Below, one piece after another: positions 7,841 through 18,829 of a stretch of 25,942 nt of DNA (positions are counted from its first letter, which is position 1; each line of letters starts with the position of its first letter). The stretch covers positions 1 to 25,942 of the forward strand of contig JAQGMD010000470.1 in the NCBI GenBank assembly GCA_028292565.1. The letters are read 5' to 3'. A program made the position numbers and the translations under genes. The notes beneath the pieces are model-generated. The model saw only the letters and a list, made by a program, of their open reading frames with translations. It had not been told where the DNA came from and did no database searches. This stretch comes from Burkholderia sp. (GTDB lineage: Bacteria; Pseudomonadota; Gammaproteobacteria; Burkholderiales; Burkholderiaceae).

Positions 7841-7865
7841 TCAGCCAGTGCAACATTGTGGCTGA
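7841..7865. promoter_or_regulatory. Second operator-like inverted repeat upstream of ectA
   Basis: TCAGCCA (7841-7847) and TGGCTGA (7859-7865) are perfect 7-bp inverted copies around an 11-bp spacer, giving half-site centres 18 bp apart. It lies about 165 bp before the ectA start. It is a candidate binding site for an osmotic or ectoine-responsive regulator. Confidence 0.3.
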
Positions 7866-8028
7866 AAGGCTCGCAATATATCGAGGGCGACTGCAACCAG
7901 TTTGATGTTTCTCGACGACAGGCAACCAGCAAGCATTAAGGCGCTGCCCTGATTTCCCTCTCAACGACGATACGATTGGCGATCCGGAAGATCGGGATCG
8001 AGGAATATGCCTTTGCCGCGAAAAGAGC

Positions 8029-10396
<2,368 letters not shown>

Positions 10397-11213
10397 TGGC
10401 GCACTGACTCCGGTCCAGCGTAGTGCCTACCAGGAGGACGGGTTCCTGTTCGTCCCGGAGTTGTTTTCGGCCCATACAGTGGAGCGCCTGCACGACGAAA
10501 TGCAGGCCATGCGCGAGGAGTATGCAGGCAAAGGCCGCGATGAAGTCATCACGGAACCCGGCAGCGGCGAGGTGCGTTCCATTTTTAACGTGCACCGATT
10601 GAATGACCTGTTCGCCAACCTGGTACGCGACCCGCGCGTGCTGAACGTCGCGCGCGAGATTCTCGGCAGCGAGGTGTACATCCACCAGTCGCGCATCAAT
10701 TACAAGCCAGGATTCAGAGGCAAGGAGTTTTACTGGCATTCCGACTTCGAAACCTGGCACTGCGAAGATGGCATGCCTGCAATGCGGGCACTGAGCTGTT
10801 CCATTCTGCTCACTGACAACAATGAATCCAATGGACCGCTGATGCTGATTCCCGGGTCGCATCGTCATTTCATTTCCTGTGTCGGCGAAACGCCGGACGA
10901 TCACTACAAGAAATCGCTGAAGCAACAGGACTATGGCGTGCCCGACGAAGCACTGCTTCGCCAACTGTGCGATCGGGGTGGCATTGCCTCCTGCAAGGGC
11001 AGGGCGGGCTCGGTGGGCTTTTTTGATTGTAATACGATGCACGGATCGAACAGCAACATCTCGCCTTACCCGCGCAGCAATGTGTTCTTTGTTTATAACA
11101 GCACCGAAAACCAATTGCTTGCACCGAAAGGCGGCCTGAAGCCGCGGCCGGAGTTTGTTGCGACCCGGGTGGGGGTGGAGGCTTTACAGGAGCGGGCTTT
11201 GTCGGTGAGATAA

Positions 11214-11377
11214 CTAGAGCGCTTTCAGCCTGACTGTGCCGTCGAACCCGGACGCTTTGCCAGTGGCACTGCGTTGCGTCTCCTTGCCATGGCACCGCCA
11301 TGTCGCGTCGACGCGCCTTGTTCCACAGGCAAACCGCCTCGGGCTCGCCTGGCACAGTCAGGCTGAAAGCGCTCTAG
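11214..11377. mobile_element. MITE-like palindromic element between ectD and ehuB
   Basis: The ends are perfect 27-bp inverted repeats (11214-11240 and 11351-11377), starting CTAGAGCGCTTTCAGCC. Imperfect complementarity continues inward for about 40 bp more (for example CTTTGCCAGTGG against GTTTGCCTGTGG), so nearly the whole 164 bp can fold into one long hairpin. The outermost CTAG is itself palindromic, so either TA or CTAG could be the duplicated target; TA suits IS630 or IS427-type relatives and CTAG suits other IS5-family members. There is no transposase frame. It starts at the first base after the ectD stop and could act as a terminator or as an mRNA-stabilising hairpin between the synthesis and uptake operons. 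Confidence 0.8.
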
Positions 11378-11380
11378 CCC

Positions 11381-11406
11381 TACGTTCAAAGGCTACGTTG
11401 AAAGGC
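11381..11406 (+). repeat. Tandem 13-bp repeat before ehuB
   Basis: TACGTTCAAAGGC is followed directly by TACGTTGAAAGGC, two 13-bp copies with one mismatch. They lie right after the MITE-like element and about 90 bp before ehuB. A TATATT at 11424-11429 could be the -10 of an ehu promoter, with the TTGAAA of the second copy as a -35, but the 20-bp gap is long. The repeat may be an operator, or a scar of insertion or slippage. Confidence 0.4.
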
Positions 11407-11496
11407 GCTGCCGTTTTCACCACTATATTGATCTGTTCGCACACACATCAGCGTGTTTGATCTAAACCACTGAGAACCAGGTCACTCGAGCAAGTC

Positions 11497-12333
11497 ATGA
11501 AAACGTTACTCACATCAACGCTGATCGCACTGGCAAGCTTGTTCGTCCACGCTTCGGCTGGCGCTGAAACAACCCTTGAGCGTGTAAAACGAACCGGCGA
11601 AATCCGCATCGGTTACGCCAACGAAGCGCCGTTCGCCTATACCCTGCCTGACGGCCGCGTCACCGGCGAGTCGCCCGCAATCAGCAAGGTCGTTTTCGAC
11701 AAGATGGGCGTCAGGAAAGTCAATCCGGTGCTGACCGAGTGGGGCGGTTTGATCCCCGGGCTGCTCGCCGGCCGCTTCGATGTGATTGCCGCCGGGATGT
11801 ATATCACGCCGGAACGTATGCAGCAGGTCTTGTTCACCGATCCGCATTATCAATTACGCGATACCTTGCTGGTTGCCCGGGGCAATCCGGGCAAACTGAA
11901 CAGCTACGCCGACATTGCCAAGAACAACAACGCCAGACTGGCCGTCATGTCGGGTACTACGCAATACAGTTACGCCCGCGCAGCCGGCATTCCCGACAAC
12001 CGTATCCTGCAAGTACCGACCACGATTGCCCAGTTGCAGGCAGTGCGCACGCGACGTGCGGAGGCCGCGGTGGGCACCCAGCTGACGATGAAGGAACTGG
12101 CGGCAAAGGGCGGCAACAGAGTGGAAGCGCTCGCCACTTTCCAGGACGATCCAGCGCACACCGGTTACGGCGCATTGGCTTTCCGCAAGGAAGACAAGGA
12201 TTTGCGCGATGCGGTCAATGCAACGCTCAAGGATTGGCTGGGAAGCGAGCAACATTTGAGGACCGTCGCGCCGTTCGGGTTTGATAGGTCGAACCTGACC
12301 ACGAAAACGGTCGAGGAGATCGCCAGGCCGTAG
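11497..12333 (+). CDS. ehuB: Ectoine/hydroxyectoine ABC transporter substrate-binding protein
   Basis: The 278-residue periplasmic protein has a Sec signal peptide (MKTLLTST, hydrophobic core, cleavage near ASAGA at 19-23) and a family-3 solute-binding fold. The EhuB-specific opening GYANEAPFAYTLPDG, then VTGESPAIS and LIPGLLAGRFDVIAAGMYITPER, is clear. It captures ectoine or hydroxyectoine outside the inner membrane and hands it to EhuCD. It is the first of four collinear transport genes, 283 bp after ectD, so it probably has its own promoter beyond the MITE-like element. The Shine-Dalgarno sequence before ATG 11497 is weak. Confidence 0.95.
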   Translation: MKTLLTSTLIALASLFVHASAGAETTLERVKRTGEIRIGYANEAPFAYTLPDGRVTGESPAISKVVFDKMGVRKVNPVLTEWGGLIPGLLAGRFDVIAAGMYITPERMQQVLFTDPHYQLRDTLLVARGNPGKLNSYADIAKNNNARLAVMSGTTQYSYARAAGIPDNRILQVPTTIAQLQAVRTRRAEAAVGTQLTMKELAAKGGNRVEALATFQDDPAHTGYGALAFRKEDKDLRDAVNATLKDWLGSEQHLRTVAPFGFDRSNLTTKTVEEIARP

Positions 12334-12340
12334 CATACCA

Positions 12341-12997
12341 ATGGACGAACTCCTGCCGCTCCTCTTCGACGGAACCGTCGTCACAATTGAAATCACCGTC
12401 CTCGCCGCGCTCTTCGCAACCACGCTCGCGTCGCTTGCGGCGCTCGCCAAACTTTCCCCGTGGCGGCCACTGCGCTGGCTGGCCAACATCTACATCGAAA
12501 TCTTTCGGGGCACCTCGCTGCTGGTACAACTGTTCTGGCTGTTCTTTGTTTTGCCGCTGCCGCCGTTCAATATCACCATGACGCCTTTCACGGTCGCGGT
12601 GTTGGGACTCGGGCTCAATATCGGCGCATATGGCGCAGAAGTCATCCGCGGCGCCATCGTTGCCGTCCCTCCCGGCCAGATCGAAGCCGCCATCGCCTTG
12701 AATATCCCGCCGCTGCATCGCTTCCTGGATATCGTCCTGCCGCAGGCATTGATCAATGCGATCCCCCCGTTTACCAATCTGCTGATCGAGCTGTTGAAGG
12801 GCACTTCGCTGGTGTCCCTGATCACGATTTCGGACCTCAGCTTTCGCGCCAATCAATTGGTGGAGACGACTTTCCGAAGCGAAGAGATTTTCCTGTTGAC
12901 TTTGCTGATCTACTTTCTGCTGGCACAACTCATCAGTGTATCGATGCGCATGCTGGAGCGGCGTCTTAGCCGTGGACTTGCACGCGGAAGCATGTAA
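12341..12997 (+). CDS. ehuC: Ectoine/hydroxyectoine ABC transporter permease
   Basis: The 218-residue inner-membrane protein is a HisMQ-type permease. It has about five hydrophobic segments (the first at about 8-35, the last near 185-203) and the EAA loop GQIEAAIALNI followed by the short helix ending ILPQAL, which contacts the ATPase. The sequence EIFRGTSLLVQLFWLFFVLP is typical of polar amino-acid type permeases. It starts 7 bp after ehuB and its TAA overlaps the ehuD ATG by one base. It would pair with EhuD to form the translocation path. Confidence 0.93.
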   Translation: MDELLPLLFDGTVVTIEITVLAALFATTLASLAALAKLSPWRPLRWLANIYIEIFRGTSLLVQLFWLFFVLPLPPFNITMTPFTVAVLGLGLNIGAYGAEVIRGAIVAVPPGQIEAAIALNIPPLHRFLDIVLPQALINAIPPFTNLLIELLKGTSLVSLITISDLSFRANQLVETTFRSEEIFLLTLLIYFLLAQLISVSMRMLERRLSRGLARGSM

Positions 12998-13659
12998 TGG
13001 ATAACGGCCTGTTCGACTGGCACTTCGCATGGCGTGTCCTGCCCGATCTGCTGCGTGCTTCGAGATATACGATTGGCATCACCCTGGCCGGCTTCTTCAT
13101 TGCTCTGGTGCTCGGCCTGGTGTTGGCCCTCCTGCGCCGCAGCCGGCTGCGCTTGCTTTCGTGGCCCGCTGCGCTGCTGGTCGAATTCATCAGAAGTACG
13201 CCGCTGCTGATTCAGCTCTATTTCCTGTTCTACGTCCTGCCGGATTATGGGCTGACACTTTCGCCGCTGGCCACGGGTACACTGGGAATCGGTCTGCACT
13301 ATGCCTGTTACATTGCGGAAGTGTATCGGGCCGGCCTGAATTCGGTGCCGCGCAGCCAGTGGGAAGCAGCCAAGGCATTGAGTCTGTCGCCCTGGTACGC
13401 ATATCGGGATATCATCCTGCCGCAGGCAATACGGCCGATCATTCCCGCATTGGGGAATTACCTGGTAGCCATGTTCAAGGACACGCCGGTCCTGTCCGCG
13501 ATCACGGTGGTCGAACTCATGCTGCAGGCCAAGAACATCGGATCGCAAACCTTCCGTTACATTGAGCCGATCACCATGGCCGGCCTGTTCTTCCTGGTCG
13601 TCAGCGTCGCCGTCGCACTACTGGTGCGCCGGCTTGAAGCGCACTTGCGCATGCCATGA
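12997..13659 (+). CDS. ehuD: Ectoine/hydroxyectoine ABC transporter permease
   Basis: The 220-residue second permease has the same fold as EhuC, with hydrophobic segments and the EAA motif SQWEAAKALSLSPWYAYRDI followed by ILPQAIRPIIP. The segment FIRSTPLLIQLYFLFYVLP parallels the equivalent region of EhuC, as expected for a heterodimer. Start and stop are fixed by tight packing: TAATG junction with ehuC and 13 bp to ehuA. The substrate is assigned from EhuB and from the ect neighbours. Confidence 0.93.
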   Translation: MDNGLFDWHFAWRVLPDLLRASRYTIGITLAGFFIALVLGLVLALLRRSRLRLLSWPAALLVEFIRSTPLLIQLYFLFYVLPDYGLTLSPLATGTLGIGLHYACYIAEVYRAGLNSVPRSQWEAAKALSLSPWYAYRDIILPQAIRPIIPALGNYLVAMFKDTPVLSAITVVELMLQAKNIGSQTFRYIEPITMAGLFFLVVSVAVALLVRRLEAHLRMP

Positions 13660-13672
13660 AACGAGGACAGAC

Positions 13673-14449
13673 ATGAGCTCTTCGATGGTGCGCTTTCGCG
13701 GCGTCACAAAGCGGTATGGACTACTCACCGTCCTCGACCGCCTCGACCTCGATGTCGCGCGCAACGAAAAAGTCGCCATCATCGGTCCCAGCGGTTCCGG
13801 TAAATCCACGTTGCTGCGCGTACTGATGATGCTAGAAGACGTCGACGAGGGCGTGATCGAGCTTGACGGAAGGCCACTCACGCATACGGAGCGCAACGGC
13901 ATCTTGGTGCCCGCCGGCGAGCGGCACAAGCGTGCGGGACGCAACAAGATCGGGATGGTGTTCCAGAGTTTCAATTTGTTCCCGCACATGACCGCGCTGC
14001 AAAACACGATCGAGGCGCCCGTCAGGGCGCTCAGACTGCCCAGAAGCGAAGCGGTGGAACGCGGTGCCGAATTGCTGGATATGGTCGGGCTGTCGGACAA
14101 GCACGACCACTACCCATCCCAACTGTCGGGTGGCCAGCAGCAACGTGTGGCGATCGCGCGCGCGCTCGCAATGCGTCCGCAAGTCATGCTGTTTGATGAG
14201 GTCACCTCGGCGCTCGATCCGGAGCTGTGCGGCGAAGTGCTGGCGGTGATCCGTCGCCTTGGCGATGAATTCGATCTGACCATGCTGATGGTGACGCATC
14301 AGATGGGGTTCGCCAAGGAGTTCGCCGATCGGGTTTGCTTTTTTTCAGAGGGGAAGATCGGAGAACAGGGGACGCCGCAGCAAATCTTCGGCGCCCCGCG
14401 GAACGAACGCACCAGGACATTCCTGCGTGCGGTAATGGAAGCGATCTGA
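13673..14449 (+). CDS. ehuA: Ectoine/hydroxyectoine ABC transporter ATP-binding protein
   Basis: The 258-residue ATPase powers EhuBCD. Walker [10 protein letters not shown] is at 38-46, the signature [14 protein letters not shown] starts at 151, Walker [12 protein letters not shown] holds D175 and E176, and the switch histidine is H209 in VTHQ. The Q-loop MVFQSFNLF is intact. ATG 13673 follows a GAGGA ribosome-binding site; upstream frame inside ehuD is shadow. The gene comes last (ehuBCDA), unlike the ehuABCD order described in Sinorhizobium. Polar amino-acid transporters share this ATPase type, so the specificity rests on context. Confidence 0.94.
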   Translation: MSSSMVRFRGVTKRYGLLTVLDRLDLDVARNEKVAIIGPSGSGKSTLLRVLMMLEDVDEGVIELDGRPLTHTERNGILVPAGERHKRAGRNKIGMVFQSFNLFPHMTALQNTIEAPVRALRLPRSEAVERGAELLDMVGLSDKHDHYPSQLSGGQQQRVAIARALAMRPQVMLFDEVTSALDPELCGEVLAVIRRLGDEFDLTMLMVTHQMGFAKEFADRVCFFSEGKIGEQGTPQQIFGAPRNERTRTFLRAVMEAI

Positions 14450-14518
14450 GGCGCTGGAGGCAAGGCCTGTGGTCGAGGTGTAGGGTTGCAATGACACGCG
14501 CACGGGATCGTCTGACGT

Positions 14519-14562
14519 TGTAGCAGGAGCTTTTTACCTCTTTCCGACGGCTTTCTCCTACA
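14519..14562. repeat. Imperfect inverted repeat in the ehuA-cheW gap
   Basis: TGTAGCAGGAG (14519-14529) can pair with CTCCTACA (14555-14562) with one bulge over a ~25-nt loop. It is followed by a run of A on the plus strand, so it is not an intrinsic terminator for ehuA. The rest of the 228-bp gap (14450-14677) shows no gene; it must contain the cheW promoter, but I could not point to a convincing sigma-28 or sigma-70 pair. Confidence 0.3.
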
Positions 14563-14677
14563 AAAAAATCCTTCAATCCACGATAGCGGGCTTTACGCGA
14601 TGATCGGATACTCGCTCACACATGAATCGGCCGGCAAAAGCCGAAAAGCTTAGCAAAACCGCAATTGAAAGGACCCT

Positions 14678-15196
14678 ATGCAGTTAAGCCCAACCGCGAC
14701 CGGCGCTTCCCGCGTCGGATCGCCACCCACGGGTGTCGCCATGGAAGCAATGGAGTTTCTCGCCTTCCGCCTCGGACAAGAGGAGTACGGCATCAAGATT
14801 CTGAAGGTGCAGGAAATCCGCGGCTACGACGCCGTCACCAGGATCGCCAATGCACCCGATTTCATCAAGGGAGTGATCAACCTGCGCGGCATCATCGTGC
14901 CGATCATCGACATGCGCATCAAGTTCAATCTCGGCGAGCCAACGTATGACCAGTTCACTGTCGTGATCATTCTCAACGTTGCCGGCCGCGTCCTCGGCAT
15001 GGTGGTCGACAGCGTATCCGATGTGATCTCGCTGTCCGGCGAACAGATCAAGGCCGCGCCGGAAATGGGTTCGGCGGTGGATGCGGACTACCTGATCGGG
15101 ATGGGCGCGCTCGATGAACGCATGCTGATCCTGGTGGACATCGACCGCCTGATGTCCAGTGCCGAGATGGGCTTGATCGAACAGATTGCGCACTAA
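14678..15196 (+). CDS. cheW: CheW-type chemotaxis coupling protein
   Basis: The 172-residue cytoplasmic protein links chemoreceptors to CheA kinase. A ~25-residue low-complexity N-terminus precedes the CheW fold: EFLAFRLGQEEYGIKILKVQEIRGY, FIKGVINLRGIIVPIIDMR, and VLGMVVDSVSDVISL match the two five-strand subdomains and the conserved NLRG-x-I-x-P-x-x-D-x-R receptor-contact motif. GAAAGGA precedes ATG 14678. It is followed 47 bp later by an MCP gene on the same strand, but no cheA, cheR or cheB is in the window, so it must feed a kinase encoded elsewhere. Confidence 0.95.
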   Translation: MQLSPTATGASRVGSPPTGVAMEAMEFLAFRLGQEEYGIKILKVQEIRGYDAVTRIANAPDFIKGVINLRGIIVPIIDMRIKFNLGEPTYDQFTVVIILNVAGRVLGMVVDSVSDVISLSGEQIKAAPEMGSAVDADYLIGMGALDERMLILVDIDRLMSSAEMGLIEQIAH

Positions 15197-15243
15197 GTCT
15201 CGACCAAACAACCTCCCAACCCGACTACCGCTAAAAGCATAAA

Positions 15244-16950
15244 ATGAATCTCGCAAATATTAAGATCGGCCCACGGCTGACGCTTGGGTTTGGCGCCGTA
15301 CTGGTTTTATTGGGCGTTCTTGCCCTGTCCGCAGTGATCAGCCTTGGCAAATTGGACAAGAATATTGACCTTATCCTTAATGACAATGTTCACAAACTGA
15401 TCCTCGCGCAAGACATGAACGACTCGCTTCATGTTATTAACCGTGTCATCCGGACCATCGTGATCCTGACGGACGACAACGCGATGAAGACCGAGTATCA
15501 AAACATCACCAAGGCCCGTAGTGAGTACAACGCTGCCATGGCCACATTGGAGAAGAGTGTCACAAGCGAACAAGGACTGGCGCTGCTGAAAGGCATTAGC
15601 GCAGCGCAGCGAGCCGCCCGGCCGTTGAATGACAAGGTTTTGGAGTTGGCCATGGCCAACAAAAAAGATGAAGCAATGGAGTTCCTGCTCAAACAAGCGG
15701 CTCCGGCGACGCAGCGTTGGCAAGACGAACTCCAAAAATATGTCCAGCGCCAGCTGGATCGCAACAAGGCTGAAGGAGCTGCGGCTGTTAAAACCTATGA
15801 CAATGCGGTTGCTGTGGTATGGACCACTGCAGCTATTGCATTGTTGCTTGGCGCTCTGATTGCGTGGTTGATTACCCGCTCCATTGTCCGCCCCTTGCAC
15901 GACGCGATGACAGTCGCACAGACGGTGGCCAAAGGCGATCTGACGCAGCGGATCCAAGTCCAGAGCACGGACGAGACCGGCCTGCTGATGCGGGCGCTGA
16001 AGGACATGAATGAAAGCCTGATGAAAATTGTCGGCGAAGTTCGAACCGGCACGGAAACCATTGCCACGGCTTCCGCCCAGATTGCTTCCGGCAACCTGGA
16101 TTTGTCTTCGCGCACTGAAGAACAAGCCAGTTCGCTGGAAGAAACCGCGTCTTCGATGGAAGAGTTGACTTCCACGGTCAAGCAGAACGCAGACAATGCG
16201 CGCCAGGCGAACGGACTCGCCGTCGCAGCTTCTCAGGTTGCGGTTAAGGGTGGCGAGGTCGTATCGAAAGTGGTGGACACGATGGGGGCGATCAACGACT
16301 CCTCGAAAAAGATCGCGGACATAATTGGCGTCATAGACGGTATCGCGTTCCAGACCAATATTCTCGCGTTGAATGCGGCAGTGGAAGCTGCACGCGCCGG
16401 CGAACAGGGGCGCGGCTTTGCCGTAGTGGCGGCGGAGGTACGCAACCTCGCGCAACGGTCGGCGGCCGCAGCCAAGGAAATCAAGTCACTGATTGACGAT
16501 TCAGTCGAGAATGTCGACGCCGGGGCCAGATTGGTCGGCGAGGCCGGTACCACGATGGAAGAGATCGTCGACAGCGTTAAGCGCGTCACTGACATCATGG
16601 GTGAAATCATGGCAGCCACCCAGGAACAGACTGCCGGCATTGAACAAATCAACCAGGCGATCACCCAGATGGACCAGGTCACTCAGCAAAATGCCTCGTT
16701 GGTGGAAGAAGCCGCGGCGGCATCCGAAGCGATGCAGGAACAGGCGGGCAGCCTGGCACAAACGGTCAGCGTGTTCAGGCTCGACAACATGCAAAGCGCG
16801 CCGACGACGCGGCCACATGCGCGGGTAAAGGCGGTCGCTAAACCGATTGCTAAAAAGCCGGCAAAAGCAGGGGTTGCGACCGCCGCTTTTCAATCAAAGC
16901 GGATTACCAACGCAGCGCCATCTACCGGCGGTGATTGGGAGCAGTTCTAA
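15244..16950 (+). CDS. Methyl-accepting chemotaxis protein
   Basis: The 568-residue receptor has a classical transmembrane layout. TM1 is at about 11-32, a four-helix-bundle-type periplasmic sensor at about 33-187, TM2 at about 189-211 and a HAMP domain ([15 protein letters not shown]) at about 212-265. A long cytoplasmic coiled coil follows, with the hairpin tip [20 protein letters not shown] near 366-385. An Ala/Lys-rich linker precedes the last five residues, DWEQF, which resemble the NWETF docking pentapeptide for CheR and CheB. The ligand is unknown. It has no clear ribosome-binding site, but the N-terminus [12 protein letters not shown] is typical for the family. It is probably co-transcribed with cheW and ends before a strong terminator. 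Confidence 0.95.
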   Translation: MNLANIKIGPRLTLGFGAVLVLLGVLALSAVISLGKLDKNIDLILNDNVHKLILAQDMNDSLHVINRVIRTIVILTDDNAMKTEYQNITKARSEYNAAMATLEKSVTSEQGLALLKGISAAQRAARPLNDKVLELAMANKKDEAMEFLLKQAAPATQRWQDELQKYVQRQLDRNKAEGAAAVKTYDNAVAVVWTTAAIALLLGALIAWLITRSIVRPLHDAMTVAQTVAKGDLTQRIQVQSTDETGLLMRALKDMNESLMKIVGEVRTGTETIATASAQIASGNLDLSSRTEEQASSLEETASSMEELTSTVKQNADNARQANGLAVAASQVAVKGGEVVSKVVDTMGAINDSSKKIADIIGVIDGIAFQTNILALNAAVEAARAGEQGRGFAVVAAEVRNLAQRSAAAAKEIKSLIDDSVENVDAGARLVGEAGTTMEEIVDSVKRVTDIMGEIMAATQEQTAGIEQINQAITQMDQVTQQNASLVEEAAAASEAMQEQAGSLAQTVSVFRLDNMQSAPTTRPHARVKAVAKPIAKKPAKAGVATAAFQSKRITNAAPSTGGDWEQF

Positions 16951-16999
16951 CAAGCCTGCGCCCGCTTCCCGCTGTTGTTCGGGAAGTATAGAAATCTTG

Positions 17000-17023
17000 A
17001 CCGCCCCGTCGTGGGGCGGTTTT
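17000..17023 (+). terminator. Rho-independent terminator after the MCP gene
   Basis: ACCGCCCC (17000-17007) pairs perfectly with GGGGCGGT (17013-17020) over a GTCGT loop, directly followed by TTT. It lies 50 bp past the MCP stop, closing the cheW-mcp transcript. Confidence 0.85.
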
Positions 17024-17177
17024 GTATTTAATGTCTGAGAGTACGTCCGGGCAGCTCCAGGAAATCCGTTCTTCTTTGTCGAATAAATTGCGATCCGCCT
17101 CTCCACGTAGCCTTCATTCCGTCGGATCGCTGCCGTAAATATACGAAGGCAAAAAGCAAAGCATATAGCAAGCATCC

Positions 17178-17999
17178 ATGAATAACTCGACTGTTTACAG
17201 CAAGACCGCCAAAGGCATGAGCGAGCTCAGGAACGGCAGCAAGACCCTGCCGAGAAACCATGCCATGGTGTTGGCGATGATCGACGGGAAATCAAGAATC
17301 AGCAATTTAATGAGCAAGCAGCGGAACCTGCCGGAGACGAGGTTTATCGCCACGCTCGAGTCGCTGGTCGGTCTTGGCTTCATCAAGGCTCTCACCCAGT
17401 CCGCCTGGGACCCTGAACCGGATGAACCGCTGGATGTGGCCAAGGACGGCACGATCAGGTATTCGGCATCGATTCCGACCCTCGAGGTCACTGAACTGTC
17501 TCCGGAAGAGAGCGTGCGGGCCTGGGCGGAGGCGCGCAGGGGCGCACAGACGCTGGAAAAAACGGGTTTTTATACTTATGGCAACAAACCTTCCCATTCC
17601 AATGCGATCCAGAAAAGAGAAGGGTTGAGAGCGCTGGTTGTGGAAGACGACGAAGCGCTTGCGCAGATGCTTGAAGTAGTGTTGACGAACAAGGGCATTA
17701 CGACGCATAAGGCGTTCGATATCGCGAGCGCGATGACGGCATTGGCGGAAGGACCGGTTCCCGACCTGGTGCTGCTGGATGTCGTGCTGCCCGGGATGCC
17801 CAACAAGGACGGTTTCCATGTGCTGCATCATATCCGGCACACAGTAGCCCTAAGCAGCGTCCCGGTGATCATGGTCACTTCGAAGGTGACGGATGAATAT
17901 GTAATGCGCGGGCTGAAGGCCGGCGCCGACGGTTATATATTCAAGCCCTTCAAGTGGGAAACCCTGTATGAATCGATCAAGAGCGTGATTGGGGTTTAA
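17178..17999 (+). CDS. Response regulator with an unassigned N-terminal domain
   Basis: The 273-residue protein joins an N-terminal ~75-residue helical region to a C-terminal CheY-like receiver. The N-terminal part (VYSKTAKGMSELRNGSKTLPR, then AMVLAMIDGKSRISNLMSK) recalls a small winged-helix-like domain seen at the start of other betaproteobacterial proteins of unknown function. A ~60-residue acidic, low-similarity linker follows. The receiver starts at about 149 with VVEDDE; the phosphoacceptor is D201 in LLLDVVLPG, the conserved Thr is in VTSK and the Lys in FKPF. A three-residue PNK insertion follows PGM in the usual PGMDGF loop. Putting the receiver last is unusual. It converges with the phosphorelay operon and could be a target of it. 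The ribosome-binding site is weak. Confidence 0.85.
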   Translation: MNNSTVYSKTAKGMSELRNGSKTLPRNHAMVLAMIDGKSRISNLMSKQRNLPETRFIATLESLVGLGFIKALTQSAWDPEPDEPLDVAKDGTIRYSASIPTLEVTELSPEESVRAWAEARRGAQTLEKTGFYTYGNKPSHSNAIQKREGLRALVVEDDEALAQMLEVVLTNKGITTHKAFDIASAMTALAEGPVPDLVLLDVVLPGMPNKDGFHVLHHIRHTVALSSVPVIMVTSKVTDEYVMRGLKAGADGYIFKPFKWETLYESIKSVIGV

Positions 18000-18070
18000 G
18001 CGGCGGAGTGCGCCCCTACGCCAGGTGGAGAAAAAGCCCTTCCAGACAGCCGCGCTGCTTGAAAGGCATG

Positions 18071-18412
18071 TCACAGGATGTGCTGGCTTTCGATTGACCG
18101 TCCCAGCGTTGCGAACCGTTCGGCCAACTGCGCCAGTTCATCGCGATCGATCGCCTTCCCTTCCAGCCAGGGATCGCAATGGTGCTCGAACCGGCGGGCG
18201 CATTTTCCCAATTCGTCGAAACCGAAGGTGCCCGCCGAACCGGCCAGCGAATGCAACAACGTGTGCAGCGATTCAAGATGGCTACGGTCGCCCGGCTCAC
18301 GCATGAACGCCTGCATCGCCGCTTCAATGTCACTCAACCGTTTCGGCAGGCCTGCGGCAAACGCCGCATTCAGTTGCGCCAACTGCGCTGCAAGGCCCGG
18401 ATCCATGCTCAT
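18071..18412 (-). CDS. Stand-alone histidine phosphotransfer (Hpt) protein
   Basis: The 113-residue, all-helical protein has the phosphorylatable histidine H54 in LHSLAGSAGTFGF, the hallmark of Hpt domains (HxLKGxxxxxG). It shuttles phosphoryl groups between receiver domains. ATG 18412 overlaps the stop of the CheY-like gene as ATGA, so it is preferred over a GTG four codons upstream. It is the last gene of the four-gene signalling operon. Its partner is probably one of the receivers in the operon, or the receiver of the convergent gene at 17178-17999. Confidence 0.9.
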   Translation of the reverse strand: MSMDPGLAAQLAQLNAAFAAGLPKRLSDIEAAMQAFMREPGDRSHLESLHTLLHSLAGSAGTFGFDELGKCARRFEHHCDPWLEGKAIDRDELAQLAERFATLGRSIESQHIL

Positions 18413-18798
18413 CTTTGTTCCCACAATGCCTGCACTTGCTGCGCCAGTTGCATCGGGTCGAATGGCTTGGGAATCACGCCCATCGCGCCAAGCGACTTGT
18501 AATGCGCGGTTTCGCTTCCCTGCACCTTGGCTGTCATGAATACCACTGGCGTCGCCGCAGTTTGCGGCAAACGCCGAAGCGCGTCGAGCGTGGTCGGACC
18601 GTCCATCTCGGGCATCATCACGTCGAGCAGAATGAGGTCGGGGTGAAAGTCAGCCTCCACAGTGGCCAAGGCCTCGCGTCCGGAACTGCAGATGGTGACT
18701 GTAAAGCCGCCCACCGCTTCAAGCGCGAGCCTGGCGACGGTCTGGATATCAAGGTCGTCTTCAACATAAAGAATGGTTCGAAGCTTTCCGTTGGCCAT
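18409..18798 (-). CDS. Single-domain CheY-like response regulator
   Basis: The 129-residue receiver lacks any output domain. The acidic pocket VEDD is at 12-15, the phosphoacceptor D59 is in LILLDVMMPEMDG, T89 is in FMTAK and K111 is in IPKPF. Such proteins act either on the motor or as phosphate relays to an Hpt protein; here the ATGA overlap with an Hpt gene supports the relay role. It begins 31 bp after the upstream REC-PAS-kinase gene, with a plausible AAGGAAT before its ATG. Confidence 0.93.
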   Translation of the reverse strand: MANGKLRTILYVEDDLDIQTVARLALEAVGGFTVTICSSGREALATVEADFHPDLILLDVMMPEMDGPTTLDALRRLPQTAATPVVFMTAKVQGSETAHYKSLGAMGVIPKPFDPMQLAQQVQALWEQR

Positions 18799-18829
18799 TG
18801 GGATTCCTTAGCGATGATTGAATAGTTGC

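Larger units (their letters stand above)
7636..8028. other. Non-coding region upstream of the ectoine operon
   Basis: No convincing gene was found on either strand in these ~390 bp. The stretch is noticeably more AT-rich at 7670-7800 than the coding neighbours. It contains two inverted repeats (listed separately) and must hold the ectA promoter. No adjacent ectR regulator gene is present. Confidence 0.5.

Noticed and set aside
14519..14568. Inverted repeat considered as a terminator for ehuA
   Set aside because: It is followed by A, not T, on the plus strand, and the T run precedes the hairpin on the minus strand, so neither direction fits an intrinsic terminator.
15307..16455. A 382-codon minus-strand open frame
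   Set aside because: It is antisense to the chemoreceptor gene, whose domains are unambiguous.
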